From an uncultured Rhodopila sp. (GTDB taxonomy: Bacteria; Pseudomonadota; Alphaproteobacteria; Acetobacterales; Acetobacteraceae): 42,580 nt of DNA. Shown piece by piece: positions 1 to 7,949 of the stretch. Every line of letters starts with the position of its first letter. Within the stretch, counting starts at the first letter, position 1. The stretch covers positions 1-42,580 of the forward strand of contig NZ_CAJATU010000031.1 of NCBI RefSeq assembly GCF_903944925.1. The letters run 5' to 3'. The notes beneath the pieces are model-generated. The model did not search any database. It was given only the letters and a program-made list of their open reading frames with translations, and was not told where the DNA came from. Position numbers and translations under genes: made by a program.

Positions 1-80
1 CCCGCTGCGGCGAGGTAGAATGGCAGCATGAAGCCGAGGATCTGTTCGAACAGGCAGGTAGCGGGGTCGGGCTGGGACAT
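1..80 (-). CDS. Truncated hypothetical protein (N-terminal 26 residues), probably SOS-controlled
   Basis: An ATG at 80-78 opens a frame that runs without a stop to the window edge; the visible peptide starts MSQPDPATCL and continues with a hydrophobic stretch (FMLPFYLAAA). I do not recognise the family from this fragment. The main support for a real gene is the LexA-type direct repeat 18 bases upstream of the start, in the position expected for an SOS operator. No strong Shine-Dalgarno sequence is visible. The rest of the gene lies outside the window, so its function cannot be judged. Confidence 0.5.
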   Translation of the reverse strand, partial: MSQPDPATCLFEQILGFMLPFYLAAA

Positions 81-97
81 GGTGGCGCTCGGTTAAT

Positions 98-112
98 GTT
101 CGTGTTATGTTC
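98..112 (-). promoter_or_regulatory. LexA (SOS) box, alphaproteobacterial type
   Basis: The sequence GTTC-GTGTTAT-GTTC matches exactly the GTTC-N7-GTTC direct repeat known as the LexA operator of alphaproteobacteria. It lies just upstream of the minus-strand start codon at 80, where a repressor would block transcription. The flanking bases are AT-rich for this window, which fits a promoter. Confidence 0.6.
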
Positions 113-192
113 TTTCTATCGCAGGTTGTGGAACAAAGCAACAAGAATATTGCGCGGAGTCCGCTCCACGGCGATCCGGCGCCTGCGAGCGC

Positions 193-732
193 TTATTTTT
201 GTCCAAGCCGATCGTAGAACAGCACGTGGAGTCCCGGGACGAGCTGCGCCAGAACGTCGAAATCGCTGTCTTCCGTGACAACGGTGAAGCCGGCCTTGCG
301 CGCGAGCACGGCTGTCAGCGCGTCGCTGATCAGCTCGACCCGATCGAAGGCGGTCGCGATCTTGCCGCCGCCGCCGGCAACCGCTCGGGCAGCCCGCCCG
401 GCCAAGGCTCCGGCGTCAAGCCAATCGGCGTCGGCCGGAACCAGCACCTTGGCCGGGTCCATGCGCGACAGCAGGGCCTCATAGGTGGCGAGGACCCGGG
501 CCGTGCCGGGATGGTCGGGGTCCAGCCGCCCGCGGACCCAGGCCAGTTCCGCTCTGGTCGGCGCGGCCACGAATAGCCGCGGCAGCGCTTCAAGCAACTG
601 GCGCAGGATGGGTGGCCCCCGGCCGGCCAAAGCGTTGATGAAGACGTTGGTGTCCAGCAATACCGGACCTTCAGGCACGCCCGTTCCCAGTTTCGGCAAC
701 GCGGCGCGTGGTCGCGGGACCGCCGGTGTCAT
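193..732 (-). CDS. PIN-domain ribonuclease toxin (VapC-like)
   Basis: A 179-residue protein with a PIN fold. PIN toxins are Mg-dependent RNases that cut tRNA or other RNA until neutralised by the partner antitoxin. Visible acidic residues are D27 in the LLDTNVFINAL strand, E62 in RAELAW, D137 in ISDALTAVLA and the TEDSDFD cluster at 153-159, so the active site appears complete. The first 20 or so residues are Pro/Arg-rich and may be a poorly conserved extension. The gene starts 12 bases after the stop of the upstream 110-residue protein, the usual antitoxin-toxin arrangement. The exact VapC subfamily is not certain. Confidence 0.8.
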   Translation of the reverse strand: MTPAVPRPRAALPKLGTGVPEGPVLLDTNVFINALAGRGPPILRQLLEALPRLFVAAPTRAELAWVRGRLDPDHPGTARVLATYEALLSRMDPAKVLVPADADWLDAGALAGRAARAVAGGGGKIATAFDRVELISDALTAVLARKAGFTVVTEDSDFDVLAQLVPGLHVLFYDRLGQK

Positions 733-744
733 CGTTTGGCCAGG

Positions 745-1077
745 TCAGAGGTCGATCTGATCGAGCAGTTCGGGCGGGGTGTCGGCGAGCGTGCCCCAAT
801 TGCGGGCCAGCCATGGACCCAGTTCGTCCTCGGTGGCCAGTGACGCGAGGGCGGCGGTGATCACGGCCGCCGGCGAGGTGGTGCCGATGCGCTTCGCCGC
901 TGCCTGGAACAGTCTCGGCGGGACCTTGGCGTTGAAATGCTTGGTTTTCGGCCCGTCCAGAAGGCCCATGCCCTCGGCGATGCGCAGCGCCACCGTGCCG
1001 CTTTCGCCGCCGGTCGGGAGTTTGGTTGCGGCGTGCCGCCGCGGTCCGTGCGGCTGACCGGTTTTGGCGGTGGCCAT
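745..1077 (-). CDS. Antitoxin partner of the downstream PIN toxin
   Basis: A 110-residue protein starting MATAKTGQ. A longer frame extends to 1227, but the ATG at 1077 has a GGAGG eight bases upstream, so I place the start there. It has a basic, Gly/His-rich N-terminus, a central segment (HFNAKVPPRLFQAAAKRIG) that could fold as a ribbon-helix-helix or similar DNA-binding element, and an acidic C-terminus (TPPELLDQIDL) of the sort that wraps a toxin. No named family is recognised. Its role as antitoxin is inferred from size, position before the PIN gene, and the palindrome in its promoter. Confidence 0.65.
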   Translation of the reverse strand: MATAKTGQPHGPRRHAATKLPTGGESGTVALRIAEGMGLLDGPKTKHFNAKVPPRLFQAAAKRIGTTSPAAVITAALASLATEDELGPWLARNWGTLADTPPELLDQIDL

Positions 1078-1107
1078 GGGAGATGCCTCCGTGGTGTTAC
1101 TTATTCG

Positions 1108-1126
1108 TGGTATTGGTAATACCAAT
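1108..1126 (-). promoter_or_regulatory. Palindromic operator upstream of the TA pair
   Basis: Two overlapping perfect inverted repeats are present: ATTGGTA-A-TACCAAT (1112-1126) and TGGTATT-GGT-AATACCA (1108-1124). They lie about 30 bases upstream of the antitoxin start in otherwise GC-rich DNA. Autorepression by antitoxin or TA complex at such a site is the usual arrangement in TA operons; binding here is inferred. Confidence 0.55.
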
Positions 1127-1285
1127 TCGGCGCGCGTGCCACACCTGTTTCGTCCCATGGCGGCCCGGACCGCTTCCTGTCGGCGCACCGCGGGGACCGC
1201 CAGCCCGGGGGCCGTGCCTCGCGGCAAGCAGGGACCCGCCGCGTTCGGCCATGCCCACGCGAGGTCGAGCGGGTATCACTCTTAA

Positions 1286-1776
1286 CTAGATGGACCTCTT
1301 GTGCGGCATCAGCGCCCGCGCCAGCCTCCGCATCGCCAGCTTATCGCCGTCAAGATGAGCGATATACTGATCCGTGGCCATCGGCGTCCGCCTCATGCCG
1401 GCGCGGTGGGCACGGATTCCGGCCAGCACCCGGGCCTGGTTGGCCGCCAGCAGATCTACGCAAAAGGGGTCGGGCCTGATTTTGGATATGCCATAGCGGT
1501 TGAGCACGGCGGGCGCGAAGTCCTTGATGTTGTGCGTACCGATGACCGTGGCCCGGGCTGCGACCGCCGTGGCAACGACGTGAGCGTCCTTCCGCTGCGC
1601 CGCAGTCCCGCACGCCGCCTGGATGGCGAAAACGAGGGCCGGCGGTGCGGCAACGTTCGCGGCAGAGAACGCTTTGTCCATCTCGCTCCGCCGGTCGTCA
1701 GCCAGCCCTGATACAAAATACAGGCATCGAGCACGGCGACTTGCATGCCAGCGACCGCCTCGCCGTCAGAGATCAT
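1286..1776 (-). pseudogene. Degenerate PIN-domain toxin (frameshift and internal deletion)
   Basis: Two frames together spell a shortened PIN toxin. The first (start at 1776 or 1746) carries the N-terminal strand VAVLDACILY with the first catalytic Asp. The second (from about 1681 to 1286) carries the C-terminal half, with RKDAHVVATAV, ATVIGTHNIKDF and PYGI-like LNRYGI motifs typical of PIN toxins that follow excisionase-type antitoxins. About 60 residues expected between the two halves are missing, and the frame changes near the junction around 1690. The upstream antitoxin is intact and overlaps the putative start by 11 bases, so this is best read as a dead toxin beside a surviving antitoxin. 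A sequencing error could explain the frame change but not the missing segment. Confidence 0.7.
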
Positions 1777-2194
1777 ACTCCTCGGTCAGCGCAACGAGAT
1801 TGCCCAGAGCCTCACGCTGCTGCCGTGAGTGCTCGATCCGATACGCCTCGACCTCGGCGCGGGACAGCTTGTTGCGGGAGAGTATTTTGCGCAGATGCAG
1901 CAATCCCTTTTCGATCAGCCGCATCACAGAAGGCCGCGACATAAGCAGCATGTCCGCGGCCTGCTGAGGACTGATCTCATCCCCGGTGGCGGTTGCGGCG
2001 CGGGCATTGGCCCGGCGCGGTCCCGGCAGGGACACGGCGTCGATGACCTTCAGGATGGATTGCAGCGTGCCGGCATCCACGTTGACCTTGGCGTCCGCGC
2101 GCCTGCCGGCGACACGGGGACGCAGCGCCCGCGCCTTCCGCCGGGCGTCCGCGACATCCTTGGCGCTGATCGCTACGTCGATCCGGGCGGTCAT
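1766..2194 (-). CDS. Excisionase-family HTH antitoxin
   Basis: A 142-residue protein with an excisionase/MerR-like helix-turn-helix at about residues 73-100 (ISPQQAADML, MSRPSVMRLIEKGLL), followed by a charged helix (AEVEAYRIEHSRQQREAL). This layout is typical of antitoxins that precede PIN toxins of the LDACVLY type, and the remnant of exactly such a toxin follows with an 11-base overlap. It probably represses its own promoter. With the toxin broken, the antitoxin may persist as an orphan regulator or anti-addiction gene. Confidence 0.75.
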   Translation of the reverse strand: MTARIDVAISAKDVADARRKARALRPRVAGRRADAKVNVDAGTLQSILKVIDAVSLPGPRRANARAATATGDEISPQQAADMLLMSRPSVMRLIEKGLLHLRKILSRNKLSRAEVEAYRIEHSRQQREALGNLVALTEEYDL

Positions 2195-2353
2195 GGCTTG
2201 GCGTTCCTGAATGAGGCGCCAATGCTATGCATTATCTGCTCTATTTGCAATAACTGTAGCAACTGCACGGATGGCCAGCCGATTCTGCGCCGCTTGGCGG
2301 CCGCTTGGCGGCGGCGACGCTGGCGCTTCGAGCAGGGAGATCGCGGGCGCAGG

Positions 2354-2632
2354 TCATTGTCTTGTCAACCACCGCAACGCCCGCCGCTTCAGGCGCCGCC
2401 CCAGTTCGAGAAACTTGTCGTCCGTAGGATCGCGGCAAACGGCCATTCGTTCGGCGATCGTCACCAACTCGGCTTTCGCAAATATTCGCCGCACGTCATC
2501 AAGGCAGGACGGCAATAACCTGGGCGTGAAATGGGGCCGCTGCAAAACCTCGATCGCTGGATGTTCGGTTGCCGCGCTCTTCAGCAACTGACGTCCTCGC
2601 TGCAAGAACAGAGCCGAAGCCCTATCGCGCAT
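2354..2632 (-). pseudogene. Remnant of a third PIN toxin (COG1569-like)
   Basis: The frame contains the C-terminal half of a PIN protein: a helix resembling EEVLxRPHF (AIEVLQRPHF) and the highly typical motif CRDPTDDKFLEL near residues 66-77. After LELG the reading frame is wrong (LKRRALRWLTRQ, stop at 2354), while the neighbouring frame continues with a PIN-like strand (AAGVAVVDKTM), pointing to a frameshift near 2395. The N-terminal strand with the first catalytic Asp is absent. No partner antitoxin is seen. The fragment lies next to the other two TA loci. Confidence 0.6.
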
Positions 2633-2738
2633 CCTTGACGGTATCGCCGCCGTCTACATACCTACAGCTACCATAACCCGCAGCAATTCCGCGCTCAAAT
2701 ATCCCGGTGATCGCAACCCGCAGCACACCCCCCGGCGG

Positions 2739-4820
2739 TCAACCCACCGGAATCGCCCGCTCCCCCGGCCCGGAAACCCGCTCCAGCTCCTCCAGCACCC
2801 CCAGATCGGCCACCGCCTGCGCGATCATCGCATCGAACGTCCGCACCGCCGCAGTAACGATCCCGGCCTTCCCGCCCGCCTGCTCCAGGCTCTCGACGAT
2901 CTTCTGCTTCAGCGTTTCCACCGCCGCCGCCCGGCCCTCCGCCAGCTTCTCCCCCAGCCGGGCCTCCGAAAGCGCCAGGTGCAGCATCCGGCGGCTGACC
3001 GCGTTGAACTCATGCTCGCGGATCGCCTTTTCCGTCACCGAACCGACCGCCCCGCCCAGCCCCAGCCAAGTCGCCAGCGCACCGATACCCGCCACCACGG
3101 CAAGGATCGGATGCGCCACCGCCAGCAGCACCACCACATGCAGATTGACCGCCGCAACCACCAGCGTGCCGATACCGGCCGCGACCACCGTCATGTCCCC
3201 GGCGAACCCGCCCAACTGAGTGGCGATCCGCCCGCCGGTGCCCTCATGCACCCCGCTCAGCGAAACCGACCCCGCCGCCTCGGGCGCGTAACGAGACACG
3301 TCCCGGGCGATTTCATGCGCCCGCAGGAAAGCGCCCAGATTGTCCCGCAGGATGCGCAGCAAATCGGCGTCCAGCGCCCGCCACGCCCCGGCGACGATCG
3401 CCGCCGCTTCCGGCTCGAAATCCTTGCAGATCGCCGTGACTTTCTCCTCCACCGCCTTCAGGGCGCCTCCCTGGCGATACCACGTGCGAAACTCCGCCTC
3501 GATCGGCGGCATGGTGGCGTCCACCGTCGCTACCGCCACGTCCTGTGCGAACGCGTCGATCCGCGCCGACACCGCCTCCGCCACGCCCTTGCTCGCCGCC
3601 GGTCCGTCCGCCTTGATCACCGCCCGCCGCGCCCGGTGGCGCGCCCGCAGCGCGTTGTACAGCGCCAGGCCGGAGCCGACGGTCGCCTCAGGATCCTCCG
3701 AGCGCAGAATGCCCGTCTCGGGATCGACGCCGAACACATCCGCCGCGATCTCGCGCATGAACGGCCATTCCGACGACCCGCCGGTCAGCACCACCTTGCT
3801 GAACCGCTCCCGGATCGGCCCGCCATTGCCCTCCCGCTGCATCGTCCGCCGGATCCAGGCCAGCAGGTCGATCGCCTTGCCCGTCGCCAGCGGCGCGGGA
3901 AAGCCGAACCGCTCGAAATACGCCACCGCCAGCGGGCTGGGACGATACGACCGCGCGCGCTCCAGGAACTCCGCCACCGAGCCATTCCGCAGCGTCTTCC
4001 GCGCCTCCCCGACATCGATGCGGAAGCGGAAATCGTTCATCCCGTCGCCCGCCATCGCCCAGCGGCGGGAGAACGCCTCCTTCATCTCCCGGCATTCCTG
4101 CTGCCAAACCGCCAGCGCCTCGCGCTCCTCCACATGGAAATCCAGGTTCTGGTCGCGCACCCACTGGTAGAACAAATCGTCGAACAGCCGCCCGCCGAGT
4201 GACGGATCACCCCAGGGCGCGCGCATGCCATGTTCCGACGTCACCAGCGCGATATCCAGCGTGCCGCCGCCGAAATCGACCACCACGACACCCTCATGCG
4301 CTTCCGCCGGGGTGATGCTGCCGTTGGTCAGGTGATATGCCAGGGCGCCGAGCGGTTCGTCGATGCAGACGGCCTCCGCGAACCCGGCGGCGCGGGCGAT
4401 CTCCCTCGTACGGTCGCGGTGCTCCTGGCTGATCTCCGCCGGCACGCCGATGACCGTCAGGCCGCCGCGCACCGCCGCCGGCTGGATTTCGGCAACCGCC
4501 TGGCAGACCTTGCCGAGGAACGCCCGGGCGTCGATCCGCGCCCGCTCCGACCGCGCGATTTCCGGCTTGAAGCCGCAGGCGATGCGCCGCCCGGCCTGTT
4601 CCTCGCTGTCGTATTGGCTCCAGGTCTCCAGCGCGACCGTCCCGAAGGCTTCGACGACCTCCTCGCCGCCCGCCCCCGCACCCCACAGCACGCACGTCGC
4701 CGTCGGCGACTTTCCCGCGATCTTGATCGGCACCGCCGCCAGCGGGCCCTCGCCCTGGTCGTTGCAATAGGCGACGTGGGTGTTGCTGGTGCCGAAGTCG
4801 ATACCGAGATAGGTGGCCAT
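2739..4820 (-). CDS. Membrane-anchored Hsp70-like ATPase
   Basis: A 693-residue protein with a full actin/Hsp70 nucleotide-binding domain: phosphate-1 loop IDFGTSNT (7-14), IDEPLGAL (153-160), phosphate-2 loop VVDFGGGTLDI (180-190), adenosine motif VLTGGSSEWP (344-353) and EDPEATVGSGLA (375-386). The DnaK-type beta-sandwich substrate domain is not evident. Residues 410-540 look helical, about 544-588 form a Gly/Ala-rich hydrophobic hairpin likely to cross or insert into the membrane, and the rest is helical again. GGAGG lies four bases before the ATG. It follows the GrpE-like membrane protein by 18 bases and is divergent from two GTPases. ATP hydrolysis with regulation by the neighbour is likely; clients are unknown. 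It is not DnaK itself, since it lacks the usual C-terminal half. Confidence 0.85.
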   Translation of the reverse strand: MATYLGIDFGTSNTHVAYCNDQGEGPLAAVPIKIAGKSPTATCVLWGAGAGGEEVVEAFGTVALETWSQYDSEEQAGRRIACGFKPEIARSERARIDARAFLGKVCQAVAEIQPAAVRGGLTVIGVPAEISQEHRDRTREIARAAGFAEAVCIDEPLGALAYHLTNGSITPAEAHEGVVVVDFGGGTLDIALVTSEHGMRAPWGDPSLGGRLFDDLFYQWVRDQNLDFHVEEREALAVWQQECREMKEAFSRRWAMAGDGMNDFRFRIDVGEARKTLRNGSVAEFLERARSYRPSPLAVAYFERFGFPAPLATGKAIDLLAWIRRTMQREGNGGPIRERFSKVVLTGGSSEWPFMREIAADVFGVDPETGILRSEDPEATVGSGLALYNALRARHRARRAVIKADGPAASKGVAEAVSARIDAFAQDVAVATVDATMPPIEAEFRTWYRQGGALKAVEEKVTAICKDFEPEAAAIVAGAWRALDADLLRILRDNLGAFLRAHEIARDVSRYAPEAAGSVSLSGVHEGTGGRIATQLGGFAGDMTVVAAGIGTLVVAAVNLHVVVLLAVAHPILAVVAGIGALATWLGLGGAVGSVTEKAIREHEFNAVSRRMLHLALSEARLGEKLAEGRAAAVETLKQKIVESLEQAGGKAGIVTAAVRTFDAMIAQAVADLGVLEELERVSGPGERAIPVG

Positions 4821-4838
4821 GCCGCCTCCGAAGCTGGT

Positions 4839-5894
4839 TTAGACGCGCCGCAACTCACCTTTGTGCACGAGCTGGCCGTCCCGCGTCATCGCGGCGCGCT
4901 GGGTGCGGACCGAGGCGCCGGCCGGGATGCTGCCGAACACCTCGAACAATCCGGCCATTTCCGGTTCGTAGGCGGTTCCCTTGGGCACCGAGGTCCATTC
5001 GTAGCCGCTCTCCTGCAAGCGCTGCATCAGGTCGTCGCAGGACTCGCGGACATCCTTGTCCGAACCGCCGCGCACGATGTCGCTTTGCAACTGCGTCAGC
5101 GCGACAATGACCGGGTGGGGCAGGCGGTCCGGTTCCGCCGGCTTGGCGCCGAGGGCGGCGGCAAGACGCTCGGGATGCGCCCAGGCGACCGCCAGCGCAA
5201 TGTCGGCGGCCCGCGCGATGTCCGCTTTGCGCGCCGCGTCGTCGCGGACGGGCACCGGACCATCGTCGGCGGACCGCGGCTTCAGCACGCTGAGCACCAG
5301 CGGCACTGCCATCAGCCACAGGACGGAGCGGCTCAGGCCGAGCGCCTCGCCGCGGATCGCCCGCCACACCCCGCCCATCACCACGCCGCCGGAGGAGAGT
5401 GTCGTGGCGGACCGCACCACCGCCACCAGGCGCGGCCGCTCCAGCAGCGCGGACACTCCCCGCACCGCCAGGAAGGCGCCCAGCGTGCCGCCCAGGAACA
5501 AGCCGATCAGCCGGTTGTCGAACCACAGGAAGGTCAGCGGCGACACCAGCAGGGCGCCGAGCGCGGACCCGACAGCCGCGGTGATGGCCCAGGCGGAGCC
5601 GCGCACATCACCCGACGGCCGCGGCGGCGCTGACGGCAGGACCAGCGTGCGCAGGGCGGCTTCGATCTCGTTCGCCACCCGCGTCTTGTCGGCGGCCTGG
5701 TTCGGCCAGCAGCCGCGCTCGGTCATCCAGGCCAGGCAGGCGGCGGCGATGCGCTGGTAGGGGATGCTGTCCGCCGCAGGCCGGGGCTGGTCCGGTTCCG
5801 CGCTGCGCCGGACCCGCGGCTCCGCCTCAGCGGTCAGCCGCGCCTTGGCCCGCCACGCCGGGATGGCGTCTTCCAGTCGATGAAACTGTTGCAT
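4839..5894 (-). CDS. Membrane protein with GrpE-like C-terminal domain
   Basis: About 351 residues from the ATG at 5894 (a TTG at 5909 is an alternative start). Numbering from the TTG, an N-terminal soluble part of about 100 residues is followed by two or three hydrophobic segments (about 106-130, 134-156, 195-210) and a cytosolic C-terminus. The last 60 residues have a helix ending DDLMQRLQESGYEW, then TAYEPEM and GSIPAGASVRTQ, and end GQLVHKGELRRV. This order resembles the end of the GrpE long helix followed by its beta-wing (PFDPxxH, then GxVLRPAxVxV). GrpE releases ADP from Hsp70, and the gene lies immediately upstream of an Hsp70-like gene, so a dedicated membrane-bound exchange factor is a reasonable inference. 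The similarity is distant. Confidence 0.6.
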   Translation of the reverse strand: MQQFHRLEDAIPAWRAKARLTAEAEPRVRRSAEPDQPRPAADSIPYQRIAAACLAWMTERGCWPNQAADKTRVANEIEAALRTLVLPSAPPRPSGDVRGSAWAITAAVGSALGALLVSPLTFLWFDNRLIGLFLGGTLGAFLAVRGVSALLERPRLVAVVRSATTLSSGGVVMGGVWRAIRGEALGLSRSVLWLMAVPLVLSVLKPRSADDGPVPVRDDAARKADIARAADIALAVAWAHPERLAAALGAKPAEPDRLPHPVIVALTQLQSDIVRGGSDKDVRESCDDLMQRLQESGYEWTSVPKGTAYEPEMAGLFEVFGSIPAGASVRTQRAAMTRDGQLVHKGELRRV

Positions 5895-6080
5895 CCGCCG
5901 ATCCCGCAATTCCCGGTTGGCCGTGCGGATTTTTTGAGGGTCCGCGGAAACACCCTAGAAGTTGTTATCCGTTACGGCAACGGGCCGCGGCGCCCGATGG
6001 AACGGCCCGGCCGCCCCCCCACTTTACAGCAGCGCGGATCGCGTGCACTCGCGCCACCGGCGCGGCAGGAGAGAACGGCA
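5895..6080. promoter_or_regulatory. Divergent control region of the Hsp70/GTPase cluster
   Basis: About 185 bases separate the likely starts of the two transcription units. A plus-strand TTGAGG at about 5933 followed after 16 bases by TAGAAG could be a weak sigma-70-type promoter. No CIRCE element (TTAGCACTC repeat) and no convincing heat-shock sigma-32 promoter is seen. Sharing one short region suggests the four genes are co-regulated. Confidence 0.35.
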
Positions 6081-7949
6081 TTGGAAGCGCTTTTCGGCAG
6101 GATCGTCGCGGACCTGGACATCGTGCAGGCGGCCTATGAGCGCTCCGGGCTGCTGGCCGACGCCGAACCCGGCTCGGTTGGCTGGACCTTGCTTGGCGGC
6201 CACGACGCGGCCGACAGGTTCCGCCGCGAAGCGCTGATGCTCAGCGCGCTGATGCGGCTGCGGGTGGCGCGGCTGATCTTCAGGCGCACCGGACCGCGGC
6301 ACCTCGTGGTGTTCGGCGGCAACAACGTCGGCAAGAGCACGGTGGCGAACATCCTCGCCGCCGCCAGCGTCGCCGGCACCAGCCCCGAAGGCGGCCACAC
6401 CCGCCACGCCGAGGCCTTCGCCACCGCGCCCGGACCGCTGTTCGCCTGGAACCCCTATGCCTTCAACCGCTTCCGCGAGGTTCCTGCCGCCATCCTCGCC
6501 GATGAGCCGTTCGACTGCTACGCCGTCACCCGGATCGTTACGGACGCCCTGCCGGACGACGTCGTGCTGTGGGACTCGCCCGACTGTGACGCCGTCGGGT
6601 CGATCCGCTATCTGGCATCCGTGGTTGAAGCCGTCGCCGCGGCCGATGTCATCGTCTACGTCACCAGTGTCGAGAAATATGCCGTGGCGGACCTGGTGGA
6701 ATGGGTGTTCGACCTCTGCGATGCCGGCATCCCGATCCTGGAGTGTCTCAACAAGACCTCCCGCAAGGATCGTCCGTTGGTGATCCGAAAACAGGTCGAC
6801 GACGTGTTCCCGGCGGTCGCGCAACGATCCGGCTTGCCCGAACCGTCCATCCCGGTCGTGGCGCTGCGCTACATGACCGACGGTGAGGAATCCGATCTCT
6901 GGGGCGAATACCACCCCGAAGCCTCCGAACTGCGCGAAGCCGCCCTCGCCGCCCTGGCCGATGCGCATGCGGAGGCGGAGGCGCGGACGGCGCTGCGCTC
7001 GGTGCAGCGCCGGCTGGAGCGCGTGCTGGAACCCGCCCGGATGGAACTGTCGGTGCGCGCGGCCTGGAAATCCGCTGTGCAGACCGCGGTCGGCGGGTTC
7101 GTCGCGACGTATGAACGCGAGTATCTGTCGGGCGAGTCGGTGATCGAACCTTTCAAGCAACTGAATGCCGCGTTGCTGGAGATGCTCAATCCGGACATCC
7201 CGGTCTGGGGCGGGGCGGTGCGCGGCATCCGCATGGTGCAGCAAATCCCGACCCGGCTGATGCAAGCCGCGGCGCGCGGTCTCGCCAGCCTGTTCACCGA
7301 AAAGGACGAGGCCGACAGCCGGCTCGCCCCGGAACTGAAAGCCTACGCCCTGGCGCATCGTGCGCTGCTGGGATCGTTGTTCGACCGGATCGCCGCCGAG
7401 CGCCGCTCGCCCCGGCATCATCCGTTCTGGGACCGCCTGGCCGACGAATGGGACCGCCGCATGGCGCGGCTGGCGGATGAATTCAGCCAGGCGACGGTGG
7501 TCCACATGGAACACACCGACGCCGAAATCAAATCCGCCGCCGCCGATGTGCTGCGCGCACTGGAGCGCCGGCCGAACGTGTTGCGGGCGCTGAAAATGGC
7601 CCGCGTTTCCCTGGATGTCAGTGGACTGCTGGCCGGCTTCATCGTGCCCGGACACGGCAGCATCGTCCACGATCTGCTGCAGCAGGTCGTCATCGCCCCG
7701 GCCATGCTCGGCGCCACCGGTTTCGCAGCGTCCTCGGCGGTCGAGGGCTACGTCGCGCAACGCCGAAACGAAATCGTTGAAAAGCTGCGGGCGGACGCCA
7801 AGGAAATGGCTACCACACTATACTTGCATCCGCTCGAAGCGGTTGGCGATGCCGTAATGACCAGAGTCGGCGCGTTGGGGATCGAGCAGGCGCTGCTGGA
7901 CCGCTTGCCGGCGGATATGCAACGTTTGCGCAGCGGGCTGCACGCATGA
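6081..7949 (+). CDS. Membrane-associated dynamin/Era-like GTPase, first paralogue
   Basis: 622 residues if started at the TTG at 6081, which has AGGAGAG six bases upstream. An ATG at 5997 and a frame opening at 5880 are longer options without a good ribosome-binding site. The P-loop GGNNVGKST is at about 79-87. Switch II reads WDSPDCD (about 164-170), with Asp where DxxG GTPases have Gly. It is followed by ADVIVYVTSVEKY and a G4-like NKTSRKD (224-230), which is not a strict NKxD. The second half is helical, with a hydrophobic Gly/Ala segment at about 510-555. This layout suits a dynamin-like protein with a membrane hairpin. The stop overlaps the next start (ATGA), so the two GTPases are probably made together. 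Confidence 0.75.
   Translation: MEALFGRIVADLDIVQAAYERSGLLADAEPGSVGWTLLGGHDAADRFRREALMLSALMRLRVARLIFRRTGPRHLVVFGGNNVGKSTVANILAAASVAGTSPEGGHTRHAEAFATAPGPLFAWNPYAFNRFREVPAAILADEPFDCYAVTRIVTDALPDDVVLWDSPDCDAVGSIRYLASVVEAVAAADVIVYVTSVEKYAVADLVEWVFDLCDAGIPILECLNKTSRKDRPLVIRKQVDDVFPAVAQRSGLPEPSIPVVALRYMTDGEESDLWGEYHPEASELREAALAALADAHAEAEARTALRSVQRRLERVLEPARMELSVRAAWKSAVQTAVGGFVATYEREYLSGESVIEPFKQLNAALLEMLNPDIPVWGGAVRGIRMVQQIPTRLMQAAARGLASLFTEKDEADSRLAPELKAYALAHRALLGSLFDRIAAERRSPRHHPFWDRLADEWDRRMARLADEFSQATVVHMEHTDAEIKSAAADVLRALERRPNVLRALKMARVSLDVSGLLAGFIVPGHGSIVHDLLQQVVIAPAMLGATGFAASSAVEGYVAQRRNEIVEKLRADAKEMATTLYLHPLEAVGDAVMTRVGALGIEQALLDRLPADMQRLRSGLHA

Noticed and set aside
2979..4202. 407-codon plus-strand open frame inside the Hsp70-like gene
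   Set aside because: Arg/His/Pro-rich shadow of the opposite-strand gene, a common artefact of high GC content.
5910..6080. Heat-shock control element (CIRCE or sigma-32 promoter) before the Hsp70/GTPase cluster
   Set aside because: No TTAGCACTC repeat and only a poor match to the sigma-32 consensus were found.
6024..7760. 578-codon minus-strand open frame inside the first GTPase gene
   Set aside because: Antisense shadow without recognisable domains; the plus strand carries the P-loop and other G motifs.
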